64,000 bases of DNA from Anisus vortex (taxonomy: Eukaryota; Mollusca; Gastropoda; Planorbidae): the NCBI GenBank assembly GCA_949126835.1, contig OX421497.1, positions 45,514,215-45,578,214 of the forward strand. The letters are read 5' to 3'. The number at the start of each line of letters is the position of its first letter. The stretch's first letter is position 1. Position numbers and translations under genes: made by a program. Below are positions 35,801 through 45,478 of this stretch, piece by piece. Under the pieces are notes generated by a model that saw nothing but the letters and a program-made list of their open reading frames with translations, searched no databases and was not told the origin of the DNA.

Positions 35801-38800
35801 TGAAAGTATAAGAATGTATTGCTTGAAAGTATAAGAATGTATTGGTTGAAAGTATAAGAATGTATTGGTTGAAAGTATAAGAATGTATTGGTTGAAAGTA
35901 TAAGAATGTATTGGTTGAAAGTATAAGAATGTATTTGTTGAAAGTATAAGAATGTATTTGTTGAAAGTATAAGAATGTATTGGTTGAAAGTATAAGAATG
36001 TATTGGTTGAAAGTATAAGAATGTATGGGTTGAAAGTATAAGAATGTATCGCTTCAAAATATAAGATTGTATTTGTTGAAAGTATAAGAATGTATTGCTT
36101 GAAAGTATAGACCTTTTTAGTTTGACCCCGGAAAAGAGCCGTGGTCTTGAGACTCACTGACATATATTTCTTTTGGGGGCACAAAGATTTTTGTTTCTTC
36201 TTTCCATATAGTATTTTACTAAAGGTGTTGGTTTTTTTTAATTTTATTATAGTTGTTTTTGAACTTAAAACCATAAAAACACATGGAGACCTTAAACTAA
36301 GAACCTAGGAAGGGAATTGTTAAAAAATAACGTTTAGAGCTTCTTTTATTTTAAGAAAAAAATTTTTTAGACCTGGACTCTATGCTTTGGACCTTAATAT
36401 TATGGTCGATTCTATCGTGATCACTGTGTCATTACTTTTTGTTGAGTTTCTTCAATGTAAAAAAAAAATTACGTTTAGAACTAGTTTTGTATCGAAAAAA
36501 TAATAATTAGGCCTATAATGCTTTTATTACTGTCGGCTATTCAAGCTATTGCTTAACTTAACCCTAGACCTAGATCGCTAGTTTTGATTAATAAAAAGGC
36601 AAATATAATTCTAGATATTATGTTTCATGTTGAATGTTTGATAGAGACAGACTCTGTCACAGAGGCAAGAGCCGATGCATCTTCACGAATATAAAAACCA
36701 TAGCCATAGCAAATATTATGTTAAACTTTAAAAAAAATATATTGTTCGTAGGAAGAGGCTAATATAATAATATATATAGGCCTATGTCGTATAGTCGGGC
36801 CTATGACCGTATGTCGGCGTAGGCCTATGTTTTCCATATGCCATATTGAATATGATAGCTAGGCCTATAGATATATATAGGCTTATTCATATTGTCATTT
36901 CATTAGTCCTATGCATGAAATATTATTCAATAACAGGCCTATAACTAAAAATTCATGAAGAAAACACGCACCTGTTTGCAAATATCAAATATATAGCATA
37001 GCCTACCTTCATATTCGCTTAATTATTTCATGCAATCGCAATCGGTTAATCAACACTTTTCTATAGTAAATAGTTTCAATTGTTTAATAGTTTAAACTGT
37101 TTAAGCTTATAACCTTTAGGCTACTATAATAGGCTAATAGTAATAGGCCTAGACCTATAGCAGGCTAATAATTAGGCCTATTATAGTTAACTATATTCTA
37201 TATATGATAGGCCGATTCGATATGCTATATTATATTAAATAATAGCTATTATAGGCCTATCCTATAAGCCTATAAGCCATAAGCCTATATTTATAATTTA
37301 TATAGGCCTTTAGGCTACTTTAGCCTATTAGGGCCTATAATATATCGTAGGCCTATATAGCCTATAGCTAGGTCTAGGCCTACTAATATGTTATAATCGC
37401 GCTTAACTACTTCTACATACAATATTTTAACGATAAAACCCCAGAACAAGTCAAACAATAGCATAGGCCTATGGGACATAGACCTAGGCCTTTTCAGAAT
37501 CAAACTGTGATGACCTGATGAGCTTAACTTTGACTTTTCAAGGTTCTTTTGTGACATCGAAATCGAACGATAAAAAAAATAAATAATTAAAAGTTACGAT
37601 TTCTATTGCTACAAATAATAACTTAATACAATATAGCCTACGCGTTGATACTTCAACACAAACAAAGCTTTATAAATATATCGCTCGACGCCAATCTGTA
37701 TTAACATGGTAACCATAGACGCATTCGGCCTAGAATGTATAATAAATGTTTTTTGGGTTAAAAACTGGTTCAAAAGGTAAAAGAAAAGTACAGTTCGCTC
37801 CCTAGCTTCTGGGTATAAAGTTTTTATGAATTAGTTTTTTTGTAAAATGAAAAGCTAATATAATTACGCCTAAAAACCACTAGGCCCTCAGTAAAATAAC
37901 AAAGGCGAAGAAGGTTTTATTGACAACTTCTGCCCCCTAGCGATTGCGCATGCGTAGACATTGACCTCTTTTTTTGAATAATTAATACAATGAAAAGGTC
38001 TTTAAGAATGTATTGGTTGAAAGAAAATGATTCCTATTTAATAATAACATTGCATTATTTGCCGTAACAAAGTTTTAATCGCGTGATTCTAATTATGTAC
38101 ACCAAGACTTGAGGTATGGAACACCCTGCAATTTCACCACCACAAACAAGTGCAAGGAGTTTGACCTAATTTGTAGACAGGACAAGCGGGGTGAGCCGAG
38201 GTGTCTATGTTCACACGGGAACATCAACTACAAAGACAACTGCTTAAACGGTACGAGTTTATCCATACTAAATATGACAATGTTCATTCAACTGTAGTGT
38301 CTTAAATTTTCTAAACAAGTTTAACTTATAGAGTGAGAGTGAACGGACATAACAGATCAAGTGGATCACTGCCCCTCTTTCGCCAAAGTGAGACTTTCAG
38401 TGCAGTTTGCCACTAATAGAAAAAAAAACGTATTAAGTTTGTTTCATATTGATAAGAAGTCTAATCTGCAACTGCTATTAAATCTGATTGTTTTTTTGCA
38501 AAAAAAATAAAAATAAATGAATTTTGTTTCCCCATTTATTACCACTTTAGGCTACGCTGGTCTTAGTTTTGAGGGCACGCCCGATTTATAAATTATATTC
38601 TACTACTACATATACTTTATCATTGTAGTGGTTTTATATTATTTATAATATAAAAGATTTGTTTTTAGAAAGTAATCTTGATCATTTTTCTATTTTCCCA
38701 TATTATGATCCAGTTCTCCCTATATGACGCCCGAGTAATCTCCACTTTCATACACCTTACTAAAGATACAAAACTTTGTTTACTATAAATATTAATGTCA

Positions 38801-40198
38801 TGCGTGCTAGTCTGTTTCTTTTTGAACTGAATAAACCTATATTCTAATATTATTATTTTTGAGATATCAGTTTTGGTTGTTTTATATTGTTTTTCAATTT
38901 TACGATATAGACACTTTCTTGACACAGATATCCCCACTCCCAGCGTCTAAATCTTTTTTTTCTTAATGATAGTTTTTAGAAAAGGAAGAACTCTATTTAA
39001 TAAAAAAAAATCCAGAATGACCAATCAAATTACAGCGCCAATCAGTCTATCAAGATTTAATTTGAAAAACACATTTACTCTCTCCTTGGCGTACAGAGAA
39101 ACTTATTTCTCTTCTAATTTGTAAATAGTTTTTTTTTTAGAAGTATTACATTACTTTTTACCAGATATCAAAGTCAACTATGACATCAAACCCAATGGCA
39201 TAAAACTACTATTGCCATCTGTCATTCCTTCTTTGTGCCACAACATAACCTGGTCAGCTATTGAGGATTTCTACGATCGAGGGAAAACGTATAGTAACAA
39301 TTCCCAGAAGGCCGTTCTTCTGACTGGACTTACACCAGGGCAGGAATATATCTTTAAAATATATTCATACGTACCAGTGGACGAGTATAATGAAGAACAG
39401 ATTTTTCTCTCGAAATTTAGTTTAGTCACAGGTAAGCTGAATCAGTGTGTTTATTGGCTATTTCGTTTAGCATAGACTATAATATACATGGACCGCTTGC
39501 TTTAGTTTTTTATGCTATTATCTTCTTTTTTTGCTATTCCCGATTCTAAATAAAGTAATTGTCATACAAGTTCCGTTTTATTAAATCGCACAACACTGAT
39601 CTATAAATGTTTCCACTCTGTTCAACTTTCGATTTTAATTTTTCAATGAGAAAATCATAGCGATTAAATAAAACGGAACTTGTATATCAATAACTTTATT
39701 TAGAATCGGGAATTCCGAAAATCAGTGTTTCAAGTCATCATATAGCAGAAATACTAAAGCAAGCGGTCCATGTACATTATAGTCTATGAATTTAGTCACA
39801 GGTAAGCTGAATCAACAAGTTAATTGGCTTTTATTCGCTTTTTTTTTATTTTACATAATTAATTTATTTGAGTCATTTATTGCAACGAATTTGCTGATAT
39901 TTTATCGATCCTTATTTTCTCAGTTCCAGCCGCACCTGGAAATATTACAGTTGAAGAAAGTAACTTGAAGAGAAGTCCATATTTTATTCAATTCAAGCCA
40001 TCCAAAGGAAAAGTAGACCACTATAAAGTCACATTGCAGTCTAGACATTCTACTTCAAATCTTACTTATACCCCGACCAAGTCTGAGCTAAGTACTTCCG
40101 AGCTTACGGCCAACACAGACTATAACTACACAATAACCGCTTATAACAAACTAGGAAACTTCAGTGACGCAGTACATGGTAGTTTCAAAGTTGGTTAA
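25159..40198 (+). CDS. CUB/EGF/FN3 modular extracellular protein, copy 1
   Basis: Thirteen exons proposed from GT-AG sites and homology with copy 2: 25159-25288, 26587-26801, 27732-27849, 27985-28196, 28315-28452, 29957-30223, 31027-31296, 32584-32721, 33938-34204, 34789-35058, 38107-38250, 39165-39431, 39924-40198. They sum to 2711 bases and give one open frame of ~903 residues ending in TAA. Domains: CUB, CUB, then three cassettes of a six-cysteine EGF-like module plus two FN3 domains. All inter-domain introns are phase 1 and both CUB domains are split by a phase 2 intron at the same place, typical of exon shuffling. No TM segment or GPI signal is visible, so it is probably secreted unless spliced onward. 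The first exon (signal peptide) is missing. Role unknown; adhesion or recognition is inference from the domains. Confidence 0.8.
25500..26190 (-). pseudogene. Decayed LINE C-terminus in the CUB1 intron
   Basis: On the minus strand, frames broken by stops read [19 protein letters not shown], then [15 protein letters not shown], then [13 protein letters not shown]. This is the standard C-terminal order of a common LINE type (KLQ-F-NRCLR, WP--ISN--LW--T, DR--WR-LVGGL). The 5' part is missing. Confidence 0.75.
27732..28196 (+). CDS. CUB domain 2 (two exons)
   Basis: Exons 27732-27849 and 27985-28196. Reads [15 protein letters not shown], then WTI; the second exon has [14 protein letters not shown] and ends FSAYYQTE. 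The intron sits at the same place and phase as in CUB1. One extra serine (CNSCCD) compared with copy 2. Confidence 0.8.
28315..28452 (+). CDS. EGF-like module 1
   Basis: A single phase 1-1 exon with six cysteines (ATC, MC, TC, RC, LC, RC). The C-x-C near the end is followed by a final Cys 12 residues later. EGF-like or EB-type module. Confidence 0.75.
28664..28760 (-). mobile_element. Core fragment of the tRNA-derived SINE
   Basis: Contains GTGTGGCCAGTACAATGACC and TTCCCAACTAG, the core of the family at 747 and 6483. The matching piece in copy 2 is at 60190-60285, so it predates the inverted duplication. The following ~250 bases, with a GTCTGAGGCGTGGAGTCGAG stretch, are also conserved in copy 2 but not identified. 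Confidence 0.5.
29957..30223 (+). CDS. FN3 domain 1 (a-type)
   Basis: One exon. Contains [11 protein letters not shown] and the FN3 signature LTPGQEYTF, ending TIVT before donor GTAAGT. First of the EGF-FN3a-FN3b cassette. Two short minus-strand ORFs here are shadows. Confidence 0.75.
30335..30547 (-). mobile_element. tRNA-derived SINE in an FN3 intron
   Basis: Contains GGATTCGAACCCAGGA (B box on minus) and CCATCAGAGCTGGGTAGACT from the core. Present at the matching place in copy 2 (58420-58612), so it was there before the inverted duplication. Confidence 0.65.
31027..31296 (+). CDS. FN3 domain 2 (b-type)
   Basis: One exon. Starts PASPGAL, has [11 protein letters not shown], and the FN3 end motif [17 protein letters not shown]. 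Phase 1 donor GTGATT. Confidence 0.8.
31495..31800 (-). mobile_element. LINE 3' tail (minus strand)
   Basis: Carries CCTGGTTTGTTCCGGCAACC and the TCTTCTGTATAGATGTCCGT tail of the family best seen at 43343-43505. The matching insertion is at 57166-57480 in copy 2. Confidence 0.5.
32584..32721 (+). CDS. EGF-like module 2
   Basis: One phase 1-1 exon, six cysteines: [19 protein letters not shown], then YRCLCPDG, ending CLN before donor GTATGC. Same Cys spacing as modules 1 and 3. Confidence 0.8.
32835..33800. repeat. 33-bp intronic minisatellite, about 29 units
   Basis: Unit includes TTTATAGATTTATCAGATGT followed by ATTAATTGAGAAG. Being 33 bp, it reads [11 protein letters not shown] in frame over long stretches, but it lies in the intron between EGF2 and FN3-3, and copy 2 keeps only about one unit (55870-55910). 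A ~268-bp block (33216-33483) is repeated at 33484-33751. Confidence 0.9.
33938..34204 (+). CDS. FN3 domain 3 (a-type)
   Basis: One exon. Contains [16 protein letters not shown] and [13 protein letters not shown]. Acceptor TATCAG, donor GTAAGT. Confidence 0.8.
34789..35058 (+). CDS. FN3 domain 4 (b-type)
   Basis: One exon after a T-rich tract. Reads [23 protein letters not shown] and [15 protein letters not shown], ending KTGS before donor GTGAGT. Confidence 0.8.
35343..36105. repeat. 23-bp minisatellite, about 33 units (copy 1)
   Basis: Unit contains AAGTATAAGAATGTATTGG plus TTGA. Because 23 is not a multiple of three and no frame of the unit has a stop, the minus strand is open in several frames and gives long spurious ORFs ([18 protein letters not shown]). 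The same array is expanded separately in copy 2. The terminal unit is at 38005-38025, beyond an inserted transposon. Confidence 0.95.
36108..38002. mobile_element. DNA transposon (~1.9 kb) inserted in the 23-bp array, TA target
   Basis: Interrupts a minisatellite unit. Left end TAGACCTTTTTAG; right end, reverse complemented, AGACCTTTTCATTG; flanked by TA. Absent from the matching place in copy 2 (near 49785), present in part in copy 3 (62420-62509). No transposase ORF. The interior at 36480-37500 is unusually rich in TAGGCCTA-like palindromes. Confidence 0.6.
38107..38250 (+). CDS. EGF-like module 3
   Basis: One phase 1-1 exon, six cysteines: [28 protein letters not shown], ending NCLN before donor GTACGA. 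Acceptor CACCAAG has a poor pyrimidine tract but is conserved in all three copies. Confidence 0.8.
39165..39431 (+). CDS. FN3 domain 5 (a-type)
   Basis: One exon. Contains [15 protein letters not shown] and [14 protein letters not shown], ending LVT before donor GTAAGC. The donor region is duplicated (next entry). Confidence 0.8.
39423..39830 (+). repeat. Tandem-duplicated 5' splice site flanking a MITE
   Basis: AATTTAGT...CACAGGTAAGCTGAATCA occurs at the exon end and again at 39787-39812. Copy 2 has the same ~54-bp tandem duplication without the MITE, so the duplication came first and the MITE then landed between the two donor sites. Confidence 0.7.
39471..39788. mobile_element. Foldback MITE (318 bp) in the last intron
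   Basis: Left end CATAGACTATAATATACATG; right end, reverse complemented, CATAGACTATAATGTACATG, and the complementarity extends inward (GATTCTAAATAAAGT and AACAAGTTCCGTTTTATT-type blocks pair), so the single strand can form a long hairpin. Also present in copy 3 (from 63969), absent in copy 2. Relatives at 2762 and 9565. Confidence 0.85.
39924..40198 (+). CDS. FN3 domain 6 (b-type) and C-terminus
   Basis: Last exon: [47 protein letters not shown], ending SFKVG then TAA. In FN3-2 and FN3-4 this position continues through a phase 1 donor; here and in copy 2 a TAA follows the glycine, so the chain ends after FN3. Confidence 0.8.
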
Positions 40199-41780
40199 AG
40201 AAAGACAATCTATGTTGCAGTATTATTAATAACATATTATTATCACAACATAATGTGTCTTTAAAGTAATGTTTATTGTAACATATTTTTTTAAATTTAA
40301 TTTCCAAAATTCACCTATAATTTACTAATGTGATACATTGATTGTTCTATAAAGATTTTTGGTATCAGTTTCAAATGGGCGTTGCTATTTTTATCATATA
40401 TAAGTTATAAGCACAATATTGTAAGTGAAAGGCACATTGTTTAAAATCAAAGGTTTGCACACAAAATATTTAGTTGTATTTTATTCTATTACAGATCTTT
40501 TATAATTAGTTTTATTTGAGTGTATTTTAGAATTATAGATCATATTAATTATATTATATTTTATTTGATAATATTATAGATATTATTTTTTTATGAAACA
40601 TTTGATTTACCAAAATAGGAATCTCTCTTTAGAGTTTCTTACCATCGACAACAAGTGCAGCTAGATAGAGCCTCAAAGAAAAGAAAACAAAATACTAATT
40701 AAATATTAGAGGCCGACCGAAATGCGTTTTTTCACACCGAAAGAAGGCGAATGGCCTCTTTCGATATAGTATTAGTTTCGACCAAAGCAACTTTCTGCTT
40801 TGGCTTTTAGTCTAAAGACAATTAATAACTTTCGGTATGATTTTGTTTTCGGCCAAAACAAAAATTGTGTTTTCGGTCTGCCTCTAATAAATATGCTTTT
40901 AGTGTCATGGGAATAGGATTCAAACAATATAAATCACCAAAAGCGAATAAATTAATATCAGCCTGTACTGTATATTCAAATACAAGACTTAGACTTAAAC
41001 CACTCTTATGATCAATATGGAGCTGTCTTAAGAAACATGTTTTTGTAAATTTCACTATTTTTCTTCTCTGATGCATTGTGGGTCTAGATAGCCGATGGAA
41101 AAATGTTGAGTTGGAGATTATCCAAGACTTCATCTTGATTGACTATCCAAGTTGGTATAAGTCAAGGCAGTTGAGACTTGTGCTGGTCACACAATCCTGT
41201 ATGATGCCATGAAAAAAGAAACATGATAGCTCTGTTTCACTAATGCTAGTGCTAGCTTGAAAGTGCTAAGTTTTGTAAGCTCTTACTTCAAACTCTAGGA
41301 CTATTCATTGACACTAAATGTAATATAATGTATACTTTTACTTTAATGTTTAATTATAATTTTATTAACTAGATTGTTTGTACTTTAGTTTTGACATGCA
41401 AAGAAATGTATTGCATGCAATTTAATTAGCAAACCTTACTATATTACTATACCGTTCTGTTTTGCACCAATTTGACCTTTAAGCAAAATTTTATTAAAAA
41501 CCATTTATCAACAAAAATGCTTTTCGAATTATTTTTATTTTTTTGGGAACGTAAAAATTAAATTATTTTCTCAACAACAACAACAACAAAATAAAAAAAT
41601 AAAAATCTACATCTTTTAAATAACATTCCTTTGAATTAAAATGATTTAAAAAAAAAAAAACTAACCCATCTAAATTCGACAATATATATATATTATGTAG
41701 CTTTAAAAACACACACAAGAATAAATGTTTAGTCAACACTGTAGGAATTCATATAAAAATCATCTGAGAAATTGTACAGC
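40199..41780. other. 3' flank of copy 1, inner part of the left arm
   Basis: AT-rich, no exon seen. It contains sequence matching the right arm, including CACTAATGCTAGTG near 41240 against CACTAGCATTAGT near 44675. No good poly(A) signal close to the stop was found. Confidence 0.45.
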
Positions 41781-41829
41781 TTATCATGGTTATCATGGTT
41801 ATCATGGTTATCATGGTTATCATGGTTAT
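41781..41829. repeat. 9-bp tandem repeat TTATCATGG
   Basis: Five direct units at the apex of the inverted duplication. One frame reads LSWLSWL; a chance ORF. Confidence 0.85.
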
Positions 41830-43290
41830 TATCAGTAGTTTTTCTACACCCCACCATTTTGTTTTTTGCTCCCTCTCCTCTTTTTCAGACCAAATTAGTT
41901 CTTTCATCCAACCCCTTTTTCCTCAGATCGCGGATTATCGCGATTAGGCCTGCTGGTCTAATCTCATCACGATACAACATTCTCTGTTTTCGTCCAACAA
42001 TTTCTTTGTCTTCGTTTACCTTGGCAGAATAAAACCTTCCTTTGTTTCCCACTCGCAACATTGCTGACTCATCAAATCTAATTTACATATCGGGAGGACA
42101 ATTTCTTTTCGGCCAATGCATAATTGAGAACTACTATGGCTACTAATTTTAACCAAGTACCACTCAGTGCCCTCTCATGCAGACGGGGGCATATGCCCGG
42201 GGGCGGCAAATGTAGTCTAAATATACCAATCAAGCTACATTGCCCGGCGTTGCCCGGGTGAAAAAAAAACAGGACTGTTTGAGGTGCAGATAACAAATTG
42301 ATAAACTACACTTAAAAGAAAGCTATAAATCTTATATTTAAATTATATTTTTTTTACTGAATACTTATAGGAAAGTAAATAAATATTGTAATCGGGTAAA
42401 AAAAAGGCAAATATTTTTATTTAACAAAGTCTATATTGCCTGTAGATTTAAAATGTCTTTTGTTTTTAAAAGTTTGAAAAATTAATTGTCAAAAAAAAAA
42501 GTATAGTCTTACTGGAGAATCGAACCCGGGTCGCTCGTATAGCAGTCCACTACGTTTACCACTGAGCTATCGAAGACGGATGTCCGCTGTGAAAAATTAG
42601 TAGACGGTATATAGGGCTAGGCCTAGATAGGTCAGTGATATCACGTGATTTCAAATTGACCAATGGGGATCCACGGGGGGCCTAACACGGTCTTTTTATA
42701 TATATAGATAGATATAGATTATAGAACTAAACAATCAGTTAAAGTATGCAAGGGGGCGGCGCTTAAACTTTTGCCCTGGGGCGCTACATAAGCTTGTAAA
42801 GGCTCTACCAAGTACATAATTAACGTCAACCCCACCTTTCGAGTGCATTCTGGCGCTAAGAATCACTCCTTGCGCCCATAGGGATACGCTCCCCCATTTG
42901 AATGTGTTTAGACACATTTTTGTTGCTTTGATGTTCCGTGTTTTAGCCAAAGAATTACATCCGCCCAACGTATACACTAGATCAAAAATATAAAAAAGTT
43001 GAAGGCCTGATACAATTTAGAGCAGTCGCCCCAGAAACATAAACACACCCTTTCCACGCCAGCAAGTAATCAACTTACAGTAATTCCACTTCCCATTTTA
43101 ACAGCCGTTCTCCTTGTTTGTGTCATCAAGTTACAGTCATCTTATTGCATCATTTATCATTGAATCTATTTATATTATCAGATCAGTAATTCAGTTAAAA
43201 ATGATGTAATTTTTCAATCTTATTCTATTTTCGCTCATGGAATGGCTTCTGTTTTTCTTTTTCTAAAAATTCTATCACCGAACAATAGAA
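41830..43290. other. Apex of the inverted duplication, repeat-rich
   Basis: Holds sequences not present in either arm: a CCCGGGGGCGGCAAATGTAG block at ~42196 and a GCCCGGCGTTGCCCGGG block at ~42241, the tRNA-like element at 42506, and an AAGGGGGCGGCGCTTAAAC block at ~42751. These look like dispersed repeats; no gene seen. Confidence 0.4.
42506..42577 (-). ncRNA. tRNA-like sequence (pseudogene or SINE head)
   Basis: On the minus strand 72 bases start GTCTTCGATAGCTCAGTGGT and end CCAGTAAGAC. The A box TAGCTCAGTGG and B box GGTTCGATTCT are good, and five acceptor pairs form (GTCTT/AAGAC). The D and T stems are mostly lost. A functional tRNA is unlikely. Confidence 0.45.
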
Positions 43291-43505
43291 GATGAACACT
43301 TTCCTTATTCCTTATGCGAGAACAAATGTATATAAGCTGTCTTACTTCCCGAGAGGCATTCGGGCATGGAATGGGTTGTCCGAACAAACCAGCAACTTAA
43401 CATCATTTAAAACATTAATAAAGATGCAAAAATAGACTCGGACCACGGATGAGCGTAGGACGCAACAATCTTCTTTGTAAGCTTAGAAGGACCGTCTGTA
43501 ATATA
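43290..43505 (+). mobile_element. LINE 3' end with intact C-terminal codons
   Basis: 43343-43435 reads YFPRGIRAWNGLSEQTSN and continues to KMQK and a TAG at 43433-43435. It is followed by a tail with GGACCACGGATGAGCGTAGG, AACAATCTTCTTT and GACCGTCTGTAA. CR1/Jockey-like C-terminus; the rest of the LINE is missing. Serves as the reference for the tails at 4128, 31495 and 57166 and for the SINE tails. Confidence 0.7.
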
Positions 43506-44369
43506 TAAGATAACATTTTTTTTTAAGTTTCATAACCAGCGAGCATCTGTTTGTATTACGTATTAAAAGAGTGTAGTCCTTGTCAGTCTCAATTGAAAGC
43601 TTTCTAAGCAATCTTTCATTGAATGCATTGCTTTTGCTTTTATTCACTGCGGGAATTAAGTACTGTAGGTCACTGAGATTTTTTAGCAACTAGATATTGT
43701 CAACGGATTACAAAATGACTACATGGACAGGCAATACATCTCGCACAGTCATCTATAGGCCTACTGAAATGGCTGTGAGGTTTGTTTTTGTTGTTTTTGT
43801 GGTAGCGAGGCAATAATAGATCATCAAGTTCAATGTGTAGAAGAAAGGAACACAACTATTAATGTATTTAAAAAATGAAATTGCTTTACTATTTAATTAC
43901 TTTACTATTTATGTGCCACAATTATAATCAATTAGTGAAAGAAACAAACTAGATACATTTCTAATTTCTATAACAATTAATTGGCTGTAGTGAAGTCAAT
44001 CCATTCATTACTTCTTCTTTTAAACAATATTGAAGTCAAGTCAATCGATTGCTTCCCTTTGCACAGTTGCTGGCAGATTTCTAGGCTATTGGTTAGTTCT
44101 ATCTTGAAGCCTAGAGTCTATATCTCGGCTAGAGCTGCTCACATTTCAACATTTCCATCACTAGTAGCCTAACCATGGTTGGCTGGACAATTTCAACAGT
44201 TTATTTCTATTTCTGTGTAAAGTCTCCCAGTGTTGATTAAACATTTATTCGTGTGTGTGTGTTTTAAAGCTACATTGAATATACATTGTCAAATGTATCT
44301 ACGTTTGTATTGTATGTTTAAATTTGTTTTGAAATAAATGTTTTTTAGAAAATTTTTGCTTTTCTTTTT
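43506..44369. other. Apex, nothing recognised
   Basis: AT-rich sequence with short ORFs only. Confidence 0.3.
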
Positions 44370-45349
44370 TTTATTTCTTTTTCTTTTTTATATAACTTTT
44401 TGTTTACAATTAATTCAAACAACATTTTGGTGAATATATATTTATTTTTTTTTACAAAAAAAATTGGTGTAAAAACAAAATGGTAAAAAAGCTAAAGAGC
44501 AGATGGCTAAATAAATTGTATGACAATGTAAGTACTATATCTTTCATTCAAAGTCAACACGTAGAAAAGTAAAACACATAGTAAACAGCTATATTATATT
44601 ACATTATAAACATTAATTGTCCTGGAGTTTTAAATTTAAGTACGAAACGCAGCACTCATAAGCTATTAAATTTTTCACTAGCATTAGTAAAACAGGGCTA
44701 ACCAGTTTTATGTCATAGCATCCTAGAGGATTGTGTAACAATCACAATTCTCAACTGCCGTGACTTTCATTTTTATTTACGAAGACGATTTCTTCACAAA
44801 TGTGGTTTAATTCTACTCTTTTATTTCAACGCAGAGTTCAAATTGATGTCAAATGTTGACTTTAAGTGATTTTAATGTATTTTTTATTCCTATGAATCAT
44901 GAAGCATATATAGTTTAGAGTTGGTATTTCTTTTTATGCACTTTGTAGTGGCACTTTTTCTTTTATCGCAAGAAACTCTAAAGAGTGATTCCTATTTTGG
45001 TAAATCAACTGTTCCTAAAAAAAATGACTATAGTAAAATCCAATGAAAAATCTAAATTAAATCTAAAAATAAATCTAAAATAAAATTCAATAAAACTAAT
45101 TATAAATATAAAGGATCAGTTATAGGATAAAACTCAACTACTATAATGTGTACAAACTTTGTTTAGAACACTATGCATTTCACTTACAATATTGTGCTTA
45201 AATATTAAAATTGAAAAGATAATGATGCACAAAACTCTATACAATTATTAAATTGGTAAATTCAAAAGAGAAAGTTACATAAGTAGTAAAGTAACAAAAA
45301 TATATAGAGCTAATAAAAAACATTCTTTTTTATGTAAGTAAACCATTTC

Positions 45350-45478
45350 TGCGATTCACCGGACTTTCAACCAACATGGCGCGGGTTCTATCCCTGCCAC
45401 CCTGCAGGAGTTTTGGGCCTAGTGGACTTAATAATACTCTATCTATAAGGAACACTGTAAAACTTATAAGAAATGATA
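45350..45478 (+). mobile_element. tRNA-derived SINE (partial), right arm only
   Basis: GATTCACCGGACTTTCAACC, then CCTGCAGGAGTTTTGGGCCT and AATAATACTCTATCTA, ending AAACTTATAAG. Same family as 21868 and 46208; no counterpart in the left arm. Confidence 0.6.

Larger units (their letters stand above)
26368..41560 (+). repeat. Left arm of a large inverted duplication
   Basis: Matches the minus strand of about 44370-62419. The match starts in the CUB1 intron (GATCTACACGCTACCAAATC at ~26362), includes 12 exons and introns, and continues past the stop codon through ~40613 (AGGAATCTCTCTTTAGAGTT pairs with 44970-45000) and more loosely to about 41550. Confidence 0.85.

Noticed and set aside
35341..36274. 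Two overlapping minus-strand ORFs of about 240 codons
   Set aside because: Same 23-bp array in copy 1; the strand is opposite to the gene and there is no domain.
42506..42577. Functional tRNA gene
   Set aside because: D and T stems do not pair and the acceptor stem has mismatches; only promoter boxes are good.
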